DNA from: an uncultured Prevotellaceae bacterium
GTDB lineage: Bacteria; Bacteroidota; Bacteroidia; Bacteroidales; Muribaculaceae
Direction: 5' to 3'
Assembly: GCA_947165675.1 (NCBI GenBank)
Contig: CAMVBJ010000018.1
Span: 1 to 60,881 of the forward strand
Length of the DNA: 60,881 bases
The notes beneath the pieces are model-generated. The model was not told the origin of the DNA. It was given only the letters and a program-made list of their open reading frames with translations, and searched no databases. Shown here in pieces: positions 7,798 to 15,514 of this stretch. A program made the position numbers and the translations under genes. Position 1 is the first letter of the stretch. Every line of letters begins with the position of its first letter.

Positions 7798-9900
7798 TTA
7801 ATTAACTTGGATATACTTCTTGGTGCTGCGGGTATTGTCGCTATGGGTAGTCACCTCAATATTGACACCATCAAACGGGGCGTTGCCCACGTTGCCTCTG
7901 AGGTTATAGTAGCGGACCTTGGAATTGCCCCGTGGTGCGGGCGAGGGTGCTGGAGTGACATTAATCTCGTCAACCGAGGTCACAGGGTTATACCCCTCGT
8001 CATTGATGGGTTCAAGATAGAAAGACCTCAAGGGTTCATAACCCTTTTCCTCCATGAGGTCATCCCACTCGGCAGGCAATTCGACGGCGACGGTTGACAT
8101 GCCGCCACCAGGCATTGTCTGAATCTTGTTGCGAGAAGCATCACCCGTAATGACAAATGCTGTTTCGCCCTTGACCATAGTAGGGATAGTCAACATCTGG
8201 GGCTCATCACTGGCATACCACACTGGAGTGGTTGTCATCTCGGCGTTTTCCTCGTCCTGCAAGCGGTCCATATATTGCTCAAACGAGACCTTATCGGGGT
8301 CAATGGCACTGCCTGGATTGGCATAATAGTGGGCAAAAGTGCGCTCATACAGCGGGCGCCTTGCCGTCATGATCAACTGGTCCTCAAGGGCATCGACCGT
8401 GCCATATTTCTCCTGGAGGTGTGCGGCTACCTCCTCGGTCATGAGAATGGCACGATTGGTAAACTGCACACCACTGCCCAGGGCAAGCTGGCAACGCTCG
8501 GTAATGTCCCAAGCCAGCAACTGCATGATTTTCTCGCCATCGGTGGTGGCTGGCGGCATATTGTTGCCCCACAACAGGGTAGAGGCTGCCGTGACGGCAC
8601 TCTCGTTAAGCTGTAGGCCCTGGCGCACATGATAGGGGTTCCACCCCACTCTCAGGCAGGCCTCGTCATCCTCGGCCATGCACCAGGAAACAGGATAGCC
8701 GAAGGTGCCCATGCGGTCCTGCTTGACATAATATCCCGCCAAGTTGAGCATCGCCAGGTTGAGGAAACGGCCAATGGCAACATTGGCCTGCTCATTGATC
8801 TGACCCTGCCCGTGGTCAATGCCTAACTGTCGCGCCACAGGACCATTCACCCAACAATAGGGCACCCATGCGTGGGTACTACCCAAGGTGCGGCGGAAGT
8901 CGCCCGAGGTCATGGCCTTGGTCAACGCGATCAGCAGGGGCATATATTCAGGCTTGCAGCCTGCCATCACTCCATTGACAGCAACATGCCATACCAGCGA
9001 CTGGCGATAAGACGGCGACAAGACAGCAATCGTGCGGTTCCAGCGATAGTCGGTATATCTCATGAACTCCTCGACGCGATCCAGTGTGGGTGGAATGATA
9101 GGCATGCCATCACTCCACATCATGTCGTTATAAAACTCATTGACCTCATCGATAGTCCCACTGAAGACAATTTCTTGAGGGTCGGTGGGCTGCAACTGCT
9201 CGTTCTCGGCAATCTCCTCCTGAGTAATTGGCTCAGTGAGCATTTCGAGAATTTGCGGCCACAGTATCTCACGGGTGTTCTGCTTGAGCTCTTCCTCGGT
9301 GTGTGAGGCAAAAGCACCTGGATAGACAGCAACCCGAAGCACAGGCACACCATTATTATAGGCTGTGGTCTTGGCCTGAGTGTCAAATCCAGGGGCTGCA
9401 ATCATGACCGATGGAATGCCGATATACTCGGCGGCGATGCAGTTTCCAGTCTCCTTGGGGGTACAGATGCCACAACCGCCATTACCCGAAATCACTGCGT
9501 CCACGCCATACTCTTGCAGGCGCTGCTGGAAACGGATGACCTGGGGTTTCTGGACACGTGGACCAGGGAACAGACCAGCAGAGCCAATTTCACTCAACAC
9601 ATAGACTGTTGCCGCCGGGAAATACTCGAGGATGAGCTTCTTGAGTTCAACATGGGTCACACTCGCCATGAACGAGCCACCCACCAGGGCGATGGTCTTG
9701 CCATCAAAAGTGTCCAGCCTGGGAGCCAATTCAATCATATCGACCGAGGACTGGCCTACAGGGGATAGCACATTGAACATGCCGGCAGACTCTTCGCCTT
9801 CACAGCCGTCATCAGGATCACACGTCTGGGCACCGGCTGTCGTGGACAGCAGTAAAACACTTGCAAGCAGTAATAATAGTTGGGTAAACTTATGTAACAT
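7798..9900 (-). CDS. Secreted fusion of a UGSC-like (Cys form) domain with a DGxPxIPPT/VMAGC domain
   Basis: The 700-residue protein starts with a signal peptide (1-25, LLLLASVLLLSTTAGAQ) and a short Cys-rich linker. Residues about 66-220 resemble the UGSC (seleno)protein family: TIALVGGSF, then a Cys motif GGCGICT (Cys143, Cys146, Cys codons on sequence) where relatives have U-G-S-C, then EYIGIPSVMI. Residues about 250-620 match a second widespread uncharacterised family with WSDGMPIIPPTLDRV (262-276) and AVNGVMAGCKPEYMPLL (307-323). The last 45 residues resemble a sorting-type tail (RYYNLRG, GVNIEVTT, KKYIQVN). In family members known to me these two domains occur close together; here they are one secreted chain. 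The function is not established. It is upstream partner of the SUMF1-fold gene. Confidence 0.7.
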   Translation of the reverse strand: MLHKFTQLLLLLASVLLLSTTAGAQTCDPDDGCEGEESAGMFNVLSPVGQSSVDMIELAPRLDTFDGKTIALVGGSFMASVTHVELKKLILEYFPAATVYVLSEIGSAGLFPGPRVQKPQVIRFQQRLQEYGVDAVISGNGGCGICTPKETGNCIAAEYIGIPSVMIAAPGFDTQAKTTAYNNGVPVLRVAVYPGAFASHTEEELKQNTREILWPQILEMLTEPITQEEIAENEQLQPTDPQEIVFSGTIDEVNEFYNDMMWSDGMPIIPPTLDRVEEFMRYTDYRWNRTIAVLSPSYRQSLVWHVAVNGVMAGCKPEYMPLLIALTKAMTSGDFRRTLGSTHAWVPYCWVNGPVARQLGIDHGQGQINEQANVAIGRFLNLAMLNLAGYYVKQDRMGTFGYPVSWCMAEDDEACLRVGWNPYHVRQGLQLNESAVTAASTLLWGNNMPPATTDGEKIMQLLAWDITERCQLALGSGVQFTNRAILMTEEVAAHLQEKYGTVDALEDQLIMTARRPLYERTFAHYYANPGSAIDPDKVSFEQYMDRLQDEENAEMTTTPVWYASDEPQMLTIPTMVKGETAFVITGDASRNKIQTMPGGGMSTVAVELPAEWDDLMEEKGYEPLRSFYLEPINDEGYNPVTSVDEINVTPAPSPAPRGNSKVRYYNLRGNVGNAPFDGVNIEVTTHSDNTRSTKKYIQVN

Positions 9901-10036
9901 AACATGACAAATTTGAGGTTATTCACAATAAGGATGCACTGTATTGCAAAAAGTTAAATTATTCAGCAAAAAAATGAATTTCTTGAAAAATCTTTGACAG
10001 CCATTTAACTTTTGGGCCTTTTCTTCATCTATATTT

Positions 10037-10345
10037 ATGTATGACAATCAAGACCGACGACAGCACGTTGCGACGTTTGAACCCATCTACCGCGACTATT
10101 GCGAGGAGATGACCGACTTGTGGAACGACCGCAAGCGACCCATCAAACCCAGTTCCAGCAGCGACGCTGCTGCTATAGCCAAACGCAAGATGGAGATGCT
10201 GCAACGGGCCCAAGGCATCCGCATGAAGTATATCGACAGATTTGCCACCGTGCTCAACGCCAACCAGGTGGACCGTTTCTATGAGGTCGAGAGCATTATC
10301 CAGAAGAAGCTCAAGCAACGCCGCGACCAAGCGATAAACCAATAG
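10037..10345 (+). CDS. Small helical protein, unrecognised
   Basis: This is a highly charged 102-residue protein with no signal peptide. The C-terminal half (about 60-100) reads as a long amphipathic helix with a phrase (VLNANQVDRFYEVESIIQKKL) recalling the LTxxQ helix of Spy/CpxP-like periplasmic chaperones. Most such proteins are exported and this one has no export signal, so the likeness may be only compositional. It stands alone between divergent promoters and has its own terminator at 10371-10409, which supports it being a real gene. Codon use resembles its neighbours. Confidence 0.6.
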   Translation: MYDNQDRRQHVATFEPIYRDYCEEMTDLWNDRKRPIKPSSSSDAAAIAKRKMEMLQRAQGIRMKYIDRFATVLNANQVDRFYEVESIIQKKLKQRRDQAINQ

Positions 10346-10370
10346 TACTCGATTATCTCATAAATGGCAG

Positions 10371-10409
10371 AATGCCGACAAGGGCGCAATTCCCTTGCCG
10401 GCATTTTTG
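10371..10409 (+). terminator. Rho-independent terminator of the small helical-protein gene
   Basis: The stem AATGCCG-CAAGGG / CCCTTG-CGGCATT carries an A/C mismatch, has the loop CGCAATT, and is followed by TTTTGTTTC on the + strand. Confidence 0.85.
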
Positions 10410-10443
10410 TTTCTTAAATAGCCCTAAAGCCTAAAACCTGAAA

Positions 10444-10986
10444 TCAATAATTCTCGGCCTTAATCTGGAAGTAGGCCTGCGGATGGTTGCACACGGGACA
10501 CATCTCGGGGGCCTTCTTGCCGATAACCACGTGACCGCAGTTGCTGCACTGCCAGATGGTGTCACCGTCACGCGAGAACACGATGTCCTGCTTGATGTTG
10601 TTCAACAACTTGAGGTAACGCTCCTCGTGCAACTTCTCGATGGCGGCAACGCCTTCCATCTGGTCGGCAATCTCGTCAAAGCCTTCCTCGCGAGCCTCTT
10701 GGGCCATACGCTTGTACATGTCGGTCCACTCAAAGTTCTCTCCGGCGGCGGCAGCCTCCAGATTCTCGATGGTGCTCTTTACAGCACCACCCTCCAGGTG
10801 CTTGAACCACAGCTTGGCGTGTTCCTTCTCCTGATTGGCCGTTTCCTCAAAGATGGCAGCGATCTGCACATAGCCGTCCTTCTTAGCCTTAGAGGCAAAG
10901 TAGGTGTACTTGTTACGTGCCTGTGACTCGCCAGCAAAGGCTTCCATCAGGTTCTTCTCGGTCTTGGTTCCTTTTAATTCTTTCAT
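10444..10986 (-). CDS. rbr: Rubrerythrin
   Basis: The protein has 180 residues. The N-terminal ferritin-like di-iron domain has iron ligands in [13 protein letters not shown] and [14 protein letters not shown], followed by [13 protein letters not shown]. The C-terminal rubredoxin-like domain has CSNCGH and CPVCNH. Rubrerythrin reduces hydrogen peroxide in anaerobes, taking electrons through the rubredoxin iron. Length and domain order are standard. It is monocistronic on the minus strand, with a promoter at 11100-11129 and a leader of about 110 bases containing heptamer-type repeats. Confidence 0.95.
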   Translation of the reverse strand: MKELKGTKTEKNLMEAFAGESQARNKYTYFASKAKKDGYVQIAAIFEETANQEKEHAKLWFKHLEGGAVKSTIENLEAAAAGENFEWTDMYKRMAQEAREEGFDEIADQMEGVAAIEKLHEERYLKLLNNIKQDIVFSRDGDTIWQCSNCGHVVIGKKAPEMCPVCNHPQAYFQIKAENY

Positions 10987-11030
10987 TGTGATTGTGATAG
11001 TTTAGTTATTAATTGATATTAATAGTTTTC

Positions 11031-11082
11031 AGTTTTTTAGTTTTCAGTTTTCAGCAGGCATTCGCACCACAACTGAAAACAG
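11031..11082. repeat. Heptamer-type spacer repeat (CAGTTTT/CAGTTGT phrases)
   Basis: The block has AGTTTTCAG phrases and ends GCAGGCATTCGCACCACAACTGAAAAC. A second imperfect copy lies at 11190-11243, between the rubrerythrin promoter and the ATPase. Shorter relatives are found at 13240-13262, 45007-45040 and 47090-47130. All are intergenic. Confidence 0.5.
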
Positions 11083-11099
11083 AAAATGATAGTGTGCTA

Positions 11100-11129
11100 C
11101 AAAATTAGCAACAAAAACACAAACTCCAA
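11100..11129 (-). promoter_or_regulatory. Promoter for rubrerythrin
   Basis: On the minus strand TTG (11127-11129) is followed after 19 bases by TAATTTTG (11100-11107). Confidence 0.7.
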
Positions 11130-11260
11130 AATCCCCGCCCCATTTTTATTGAAAATCGCCTTTTCTCCACACCACCATTACTCTTTTTTAGTTCTCAGTT
11201 GTAGTTGTCAGTTGCCAGCAAGCATCCGCCCCACAAATGAAAACTATCAAATCGCCTTTT

Positions 11261-11335
11261 AGTAATAACTCTATTAGTAATAACTCTATTAGTAATAACT
11301 TTCTTACTAATAACTTTGTTACTAACAAAAATATT
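11261..11335 (+). repeat. Tandem 15-bp repeat array running into the ATPase promoter
   Basis: Five 15-base units run head to tail. The first two are identical (AGTAATAACTCTATT), the third and fourth diverge slightly (AGTAATAACTTTCTT, ACTAATAACTTTGTT), and the fifth is degraded. The -33 TTG of the promoter at 11316-11345 lies inside unit four. The array would be translated only if the ATPase began at an upstream ATG at 11237, which I think is not used. Confidence 0.85.
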
Positions 11336-11345
11336 ACTATCTTTG
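11316..11345 (+). promoter_or_regulatory. Promoter for the AAA ATPase gene, embedded in tandem repeats
   Basis: TTG (11316-11318) is followed after 19 bases by TATCTTTG (11338-11345). The predicted transcript starts near 11352, downstream of the ATG at 11237, so translation should begin at the ATG at 11375. Confidence 0.8.
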
Positions 11346-11374
11346 CAGTGACAAACATTATTATCATATTAGTT

Positions 11375-12514
11375 ATGGCACCTATTATCAATCCATTTGT
11401 ATTTGGCAAAGCTGCTGAGGGAGAATACTTCACCGACAGGCAAGAAGATGCTAAGCGACTGACAGCCAACCTCACTCATGGTATCAATACAATCCTAATT
11501 TCACCTCGACGCTGGGGAAAGACCTCGCTGGTTAAGAAAGTAGTGTCTGAAATCGATCATCCTGAAATCAAAACAGTATTTCTTGACATTTTCCAGTGCA
11601 AGTCGGAATGGGAATTCTACCATGCCTTTGCCACCGCTATCATCAAGCAAACCGCAACCAAACTTGAAGAATGGGTAGAAATGGCCAAGACATTCTTGTC
11701 AAGCATCTCCCCAAAGTTCACCTTTGGGCCCGATCCCATGAGTGATTTCTCCATCACTTTTGATTGGGACAAGAAAGATGACTCCTATTTGGACATCTTG
11801 CAGTTACCTGAAAAGATTGCCCAAAAGCGAGGCATACGCCTACTGATTTGCCTGGATGAATTTCAACAAATGGCCAAATTTGCCGATGCAGTCACTTTTC
11901 AGAAAAGGTTGCGCTCGGTGTGGCAACACCAGCAGCATGTTACCTACTGTATGTTTGGCAGCAAGAAACACCTCATGGAGAACATGTTCAATGACCAGAG
12001 TATGCCGTTCTATAAATTCGGCGACCTGATGTTCCTCAAAAAGATTCCCACTCACGAATGGGTTGCATTCATCTGTGCCAAATTCCAAGAAACTGGCAAA
12101 ACCATTACAGAACAACAGGCAAGAAAAATCTGCGAAGCGACCGAAAACCTGTCGTCCTATGTCCAGCAACTCTCTTGGGTGGTGTGGTACAAGTCAGGTG
12201 AGACCGTGACCAATGGCGACATTAACGAAGCCATCGATGACCTGCTGGAGCAGAACAAAGTCTTTTTCCAGCGTGAAGTTGAGCAACTCACTGAACTGCA
12301 ACTGAACTTCCTGCGTGCAATGGCTGCTGGCGTGACCAACGGCTTCAGCCGTAAAGACATCATCAAGAAATACCGACTCGAATCCTCGGCCAACATCCAG
12401 GCAATCAAAAAGTCACTGCTCAAGAGAGACCTCATCGATGTGGATGGAGATAAAACGTCCTTCAACGACTCCCTCTTCAAGCTCTGGCTCAAGCGTCAGC
12501 ACTATTACAACTAA
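11375..12514 (+). CDS. AAA-type ATPase of the archaeal-ATPase-like (STAND-related) group
   Basis: The protein has 379 residues from the ATG at 11375, chosen because the promoter -7 box is at 11338-11345. The start MAPIINPFVFG and a DRQED stretch are typical of this group. A P-loop lies at 43-51 (SPRRWGKTS), Walker B at 156-163 (LLICLDEFQ), a sensor-like GSKKHLMENMF follows, and a C-terminal winged-helix-like region (NGFSRKDIIKKY, LLKRDLIDVDGD) ends near KLWLKRQHYY. Bacteroidales carry many copies of such ATPases with unknown roles, often proposed in defence or mobile-element contexts. It stands alone between rubrerythrin and a convergent operon. Confidence 0.85.
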   Translation: MAPIINPFVFGKAAEGEYFTDRQEDAKRLTANLTHGINTILISPRRWGKTSLVKKVVSEIDHPEIKTVFLDIFQCKSEWEFYHAFATAIIKQTATKLEEWVEMAKTFLSSISPKFTFGPDPMSDFSITFDWDKKDDSYLDILQLPEKIAQKRGIRLLICLDEFQQMAKFADAVTFQKRLRSVWQHQQHVTYCMFGSKKHLMENMFNDQSMPFYKFGDLMFLKKIPTHEWVAFICAKFQETGKTITEQQARKICEATENLSSYVQQLSWVVWYKSGETVTNGDINEAIDDLLEQNKVFFQREVEQLTELQLNFLRAMAAGVTNGFSRKDIIKKYRLESSANIQAIKKSLLKRDLIDVDGDKTSFNDSLFKLWLKRQHYYN

Positions 12515-12542
12515 CCCTGTGACCTATCTAAACAGAAAAAAA

Positions 12543-12574
12543 TCATCCTCTCTGGCAATTATCAGGGAGGATGA
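12543..12574 (-). terminator. Terminator of the sigma/surface-barrel operon
   Basis: A 12-bp stem (TCATCCTCTCTG with CAGGGAGGATGA, one G-T pair) with an 8-base loop is followed on the minus strand by seven T. It is 18 bases beyond the last gene. Confidence 0.85.
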
Positions 12575-12591
12575 ATGAGTGTTATTATGGT

Positions 12592-13209
12592 TTAGAAATC
12601 GTAGCGCACACCTAACGATAGGGTCAACGTCTTTTTGGTCCATGATTCTACCAGGAAGGGATATTGTGTCCTGAACAGGTAAGAGAAATGGTGGCCCGGC
12701 TCGACTGCTATCTCTCCCATCCAGCCGAAATTGAATTCAGCCGTTGCCCGGCGTTGAGGCGGTGTTTCCTTGCTGATGCCGTCTTGAGCCGTTTGCCTGA
12801 TGGAAAAAGCCTTGAGCACATAAGGCCCTGTCGAGATCTTCAGCCCCACGTTTTTCTCGAGGTTAAAACGGAAACCAGCCAGCACAGGCACGTTTACCGT
12901 CCACATATCCAGCCATTGAGCATTTCGGTGAAAGGGTGAGTCTTTGGGCCACGACAGCCTGGCGCCGTTGTTGATATAAGCCAGCTCGACCTGCGGTGTG
13001 AGGCTCCAGTGCCGATTGAAGTTAATCTCATAGCCTGTCCCGACAAAGCCGCCCCAGCCCCAACCGTAGGTTTTGTCAAGGCTCATTATTGGTGTTTCGC
13101 AGTAGTGTGACACATTACCGCCCGCCTGCACCATGAAGCGGTTCTGGGCATCTAACTGAAATGCTGTAACCAGCATTAAAATAATTACATAAATCAATGA
13201 TTTGTTCAT
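12592..13209 (-). CDS. Outer-membrane beta-barrel protein, porin-like
   Basis: The protein has 205 residues from the ATG at 13209, or 209 from the ATG at 13221; the inner one gives a compact signal peptide (MNKSLIYVIILMLVTAFQ, cleavage near DAQ). The mature part alternates polar and aromatic residues in strands typical of the PF13568-like small barrels (FMVQAGGNVSHY, WGGFVGTGYEINF, WSLTPQVELAYI) and ends in a strand with terminal Phe (LSLGVRYDF), the usual barrel-assembly signal. It is the last gene before the operon terminator. The ligand is unknown. Confidence 0.75.
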   Translation of the reverse strand: MNKSLIYVIILMLVTAFQLDAQNRFMVQAGGNVSHYCETPIMSLDKTYGWGWGGFVGTGYEINFNRHWSLTPQVELAYINNGARLSWPKDSPFHRNAQWLDMWTVNVPVLAGFRFNLEKNVGLKISTGPYVLKAFSIRQTAQDGISKETPPQRRATAEFNFGWMGEIAVEPGHHFSYLFRTQYPFLVESWTKKTLTLSLGVRYDF

Positions 13210-13239
13210 AGCGTTATCCATTTAAAACCTATAGCCTTT

Positions 13240-13324
13240 TATTTCAGTTGTCAGTTGTCAGTCGTCAGCTAAAGCCTAACACCTATAACCTCTAACCTAT
13301 AACCTAAAGCCTATAGCCTATAGC
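13240..13324. repeat. Short phrase repeats between two barrel genes
   Basis: The spacer contains TCAGTTGTCAGTTGTCAG followed by repeated 7-8 base phrases (CTATAACCT, CTAAAGCCT, CTATAGCCT). A single related phrase (CCCTAAAGCCTAAAACCTG) lies at 10423-10441. No gene or clear hairpin is present. Confidence 0.6.
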
Positions 13325-13945
13325 CTATTTCAGCCTCCAGCCGAAGCTCACATAGGGGTAGAACCACTCGCGTTGTACACAATATTTATCGCCAAAGTTG
13401 ATGGACGGAGTCACACCCACGCGCAGCTGGAAGCCGCGCTTGGTCTGCAAGCGGTAGCCCACGTTACCAAACATGAAGTAGCCGAAAGTCCTATGCATGT
13501 ACCTGATATCATAAGTACCATAGTCGTTACTGTAGCCATAAGGGATGTAAACATCCTTGGCATACAGTTTCTCCCAGTAGAATCCCAGACTCGCGCCAAA
13601 TCCCAATTCCAGTTTATGGCGTCCTTTTCCAAGCAGGTAATTGATTTCCAGGGGAGCGGCAACGCCATGAATGCGATAGGTGTAGGAACCTACCAGAAAG
13701 GAACTCCGCTCGCTATAACCGTAACCCACACCCACGCGGAAGCCCCAACCATGATCGCCATTCAGGCGCCGGTCGTAGTTGACACCCACCGTGTTGTGGG
13801 CACCAAACAGCTCCAGCGACAGGCTCTGGTCAGGAGAGCCCTGCGCCACCTCGGTTTCAGGCGCATCCTGAGCATTGATCGAGAATGCTGCCAGCAGCAA
13901 TGCCAATGTGGCAATCCATTTCATTTTCATCGAGTGAACATTCAT
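13325..13945 (-). CDS. Outer-membrane beta-barrel protein
   Basis: The protein has 206 residues with a signal peptide (core WIATLALLLAAFSINAQ). An inner ATG at 13930 (MKMKWI) is an equally good start. Transmembrane-strand patterns include GWGFRVGVGYGY, KLELGFGASLGFYW, YFMFGNVGYRL and a final strand YPYVSFGWRLK. It lacks a plug domain, so it is a small barrel and not a TonB transporter. It follows two lipoproteins with 21 bases spacing in the sigma-led operon, suggesting a surface complex. No specific family name is assigned. Confidence 0.7.
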   Translation of the reverse strand: MNVHSMKMKWIATLALLLAAFSINAQDAPETEVAQGSPDQSLSLELFGAHNTVGVNYDRRLNGDHGWGFRVGVGYGYSERSSFLVGSYTYRIHGVAAPLEINYLLGKGRHKLELGFGASLGFYWEKLYAKDVYIPYGYSNDYGTYDIRYMHRTFGYFMFGNVGYRLQTKRGFQLRVGVTPSINFGDKYCVQREWFYPYVSFGWRLK

Positions 13946-13966
13946 AATGATATTAGAGTTTTGTCC

Positions 13967-14404
13967 TTAGTCTAAAACATAATCAGCCATGACATGGCCA
14001 TGATAGTACAAGCGGTCATCGGCATACTGGAAAGGCAGATTTGTGGCTTCCTTGAAGATGAGTCCAAAGTAAAAGATGCGGAACTTCACTGTCATGCCAG
14101 GTTTAAGCACCCGCCCAGGAAAGTCATTACGTTGAAAGTAGATATAGTTTCCCGCCGTGGGGGCTTTCTTGGCGATAGCATCCTCGGGAGCCGTGGTGAG
14201 TTCACACCACACCCACATGTCATAGTCAAAAAGGGAATCCAGCTTCGCATTGGCCTCAAATGGCACATCGACGATAGTACCCTCGTACATACCCGTAGTT
14301 TTGCACTCTTGAAAGTTCCCTGGGCCATAAACGACCTCTTCGTGACAACTGGAAAATATTCCAGCAACAATAAGTATCAAAACATAAATCGATATCTTCT
14401 TCAT
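13967..14404 (-). CDS. Lipoprotein of unknown function
   Basis: The protein has 145 residues from the ATG at 14404 (MKKISIYVLILIVAG). The longer frame upstream reads through spacer sequence. The lipobox is FSSC with Cys20, followed by HEE, an acidic start compatible with the Bacteroidetes surface-export signal. The mature part is beta-rich (TVKFRIFYFGLIF) with no recognised domain. It is the fifth gene of the sigma operon, 52 bases after the previous lipoprotein. Confidence 0.75.
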   Translation of the reverse strand: MKKISIYVLILIVAGIFSSCHEEVVYGPGNFQECKTTGMYEGTIVDVPFEANAKLDSLFDYDMWVWCELTTAPEDAIAKKAPTAGNYIYFQRNDFPGRVLKPGMTVKFRIFYFGLIFKEATNLPFQYADDRLYYHGHVMADYVLD

Positions 14405-14456
14405 GATTTTTAGAAAATAAAAGTTATTGGTATCAACAAGTTTGTTATCTGAATTT

Positions 14457-15485
14457 TTATCGGTCGTTCTCGACGGTGGCAATAGCCTTAATGCCCAACA
14501 TGGATAGATTAGATTTCCCAGTGTAATCATCAGAGCCATAGGGCGTTACGCTGTATGGCGTAGTGACATCAGGCAAATTGATGGGTTGAAGGTTCTTGTA
14601 AACGAGAGAGGGTGCCCCTGCTGAATTGTTGACAAGGATATAGGTGTCCACGCCATGAGAAGCAAGGCTGACAGCCCTGTAGCCAGGGTGATCATTGTTC
14701 AAGACGGTTTCAATGCCATCAATCAAGACGGCAGGCAGGCCTTTAAGGCCACCGACACCTTGAGATATGATTTTCTCACCCAGAATGAATGCGTGGCCGT
14801 TGACAATATAGGATGACGTCGGGACGAACTTTTCAGGCAATTCAGATTTAATATCATTCCAGATGTACTTGTATTTTCCTGAAAGGTAGCCCTGATAAAC
14901 ATACAAGGCATCGTCATCGGTTCGGCTGATTCCATAGGTGTATCCGAATCCTTCATCCAGGCCTTCAAACTCTACAATGACCCCATTCCACCACGTGTAT
15001 GGCTTCATGTTATTGACGGTAAAAACGACAGCGCCACCATGCACCGAGATGGTATAGTAATTCACATGACTTGGGACCTCATACAGTCGCTCAAAGCCCC
15101 TATTGACCCAGAACGTGTTGTCCGACTTGTTTTCTTGCACCGTATAGACGATCCCATGCTCAACGGCCATGCTCCAGATGACCTCAGGTGTTGTAGAGAT
15201 CGTCTTGCCGTTTTTCACCACACTGAATATGCCGTCGTCTGTTTTAAGAACCGCATACCAGTCACTTCCTTCGCTGGTGAGTGACATGATACTGTAAGTC
15301 TCGTCTGGACATTGGTAAATGATGTGACCCTGAAGATCATAAATCGCCTCGGGGAACCCTGTCAAGCCATTGGCAGCCATGTAGAGAGTGGTATCTCCTA
15401 CAGGCTCGGGGCTTGGTTCATCACCCTTGGTGCAGGAGATGAGTGCCAGCATGGCAATAGCAAATAGCAATAATAACTTCTTCAT
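14457..15485 (-). CDS. Lipoprotein with repeated beta-rich blades, possible propeller-like
   Basis: The protein has 342 residues from the ATG at 15485, where a clean signal begins (MKKLLLLFAIAMLALISC, Cys18). After Cys come TKGDEPSPE, charged residues like the surface-localisation signal. The mature part shows repeating blocks of about 45 residues with Tyr/Trp and small loops (DWYAVLKTDDGIFSVVKNG, TFWVNRGFERLYEV, ALYVYQGYLSG) that resemble beta-propeller blades, though no named family was recognised. Upstream in-frame codons to 15806 overlap the barrel gene and are not used. It lies 29 bases after the STN-barrel gene. Confidence 0.75.
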   Translation of the reverse strand: MKKLLLLFAIAMLALISCTKGDEPSPEPVGDTTLYMAANGLTGFPEAIYDLQGHIIYQCPDETYSIMSLTSEGSDWYAVLKTDDGIFSVVKNGKTISTTPEVIWSMAVEHGIVYTVQENKSDNTFWVNRGFERLYEVPSHVNYYTISVHGGAVVFTVNNMKPYTWWNGVIVEFEGLDEGFGYTYGISRTDDDALYVYQGYLSGKYKYIWNDIKSELPEKFVPTSSYIVNGHAFILGEKIISQGVGGLKGLPAVLIDGIETVLNNDHPGYRAVSLASHGVDTYILVNNSAGAPSLVYKNLQPINLPDVTTPYSVTPYGSDDYTGKSNLSMLGIKAIATVENDR

Positions 15486-15514
15486 GATTTTCTTGTTTTT
15501 TATTTTTTTGTGAT

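Noticed and set aside
7798-9900. Selenoprotein with in-frame UGA
   Set aside because: Both motif positions are TGT Cys codons and no in-frame stop interrupts the gene.
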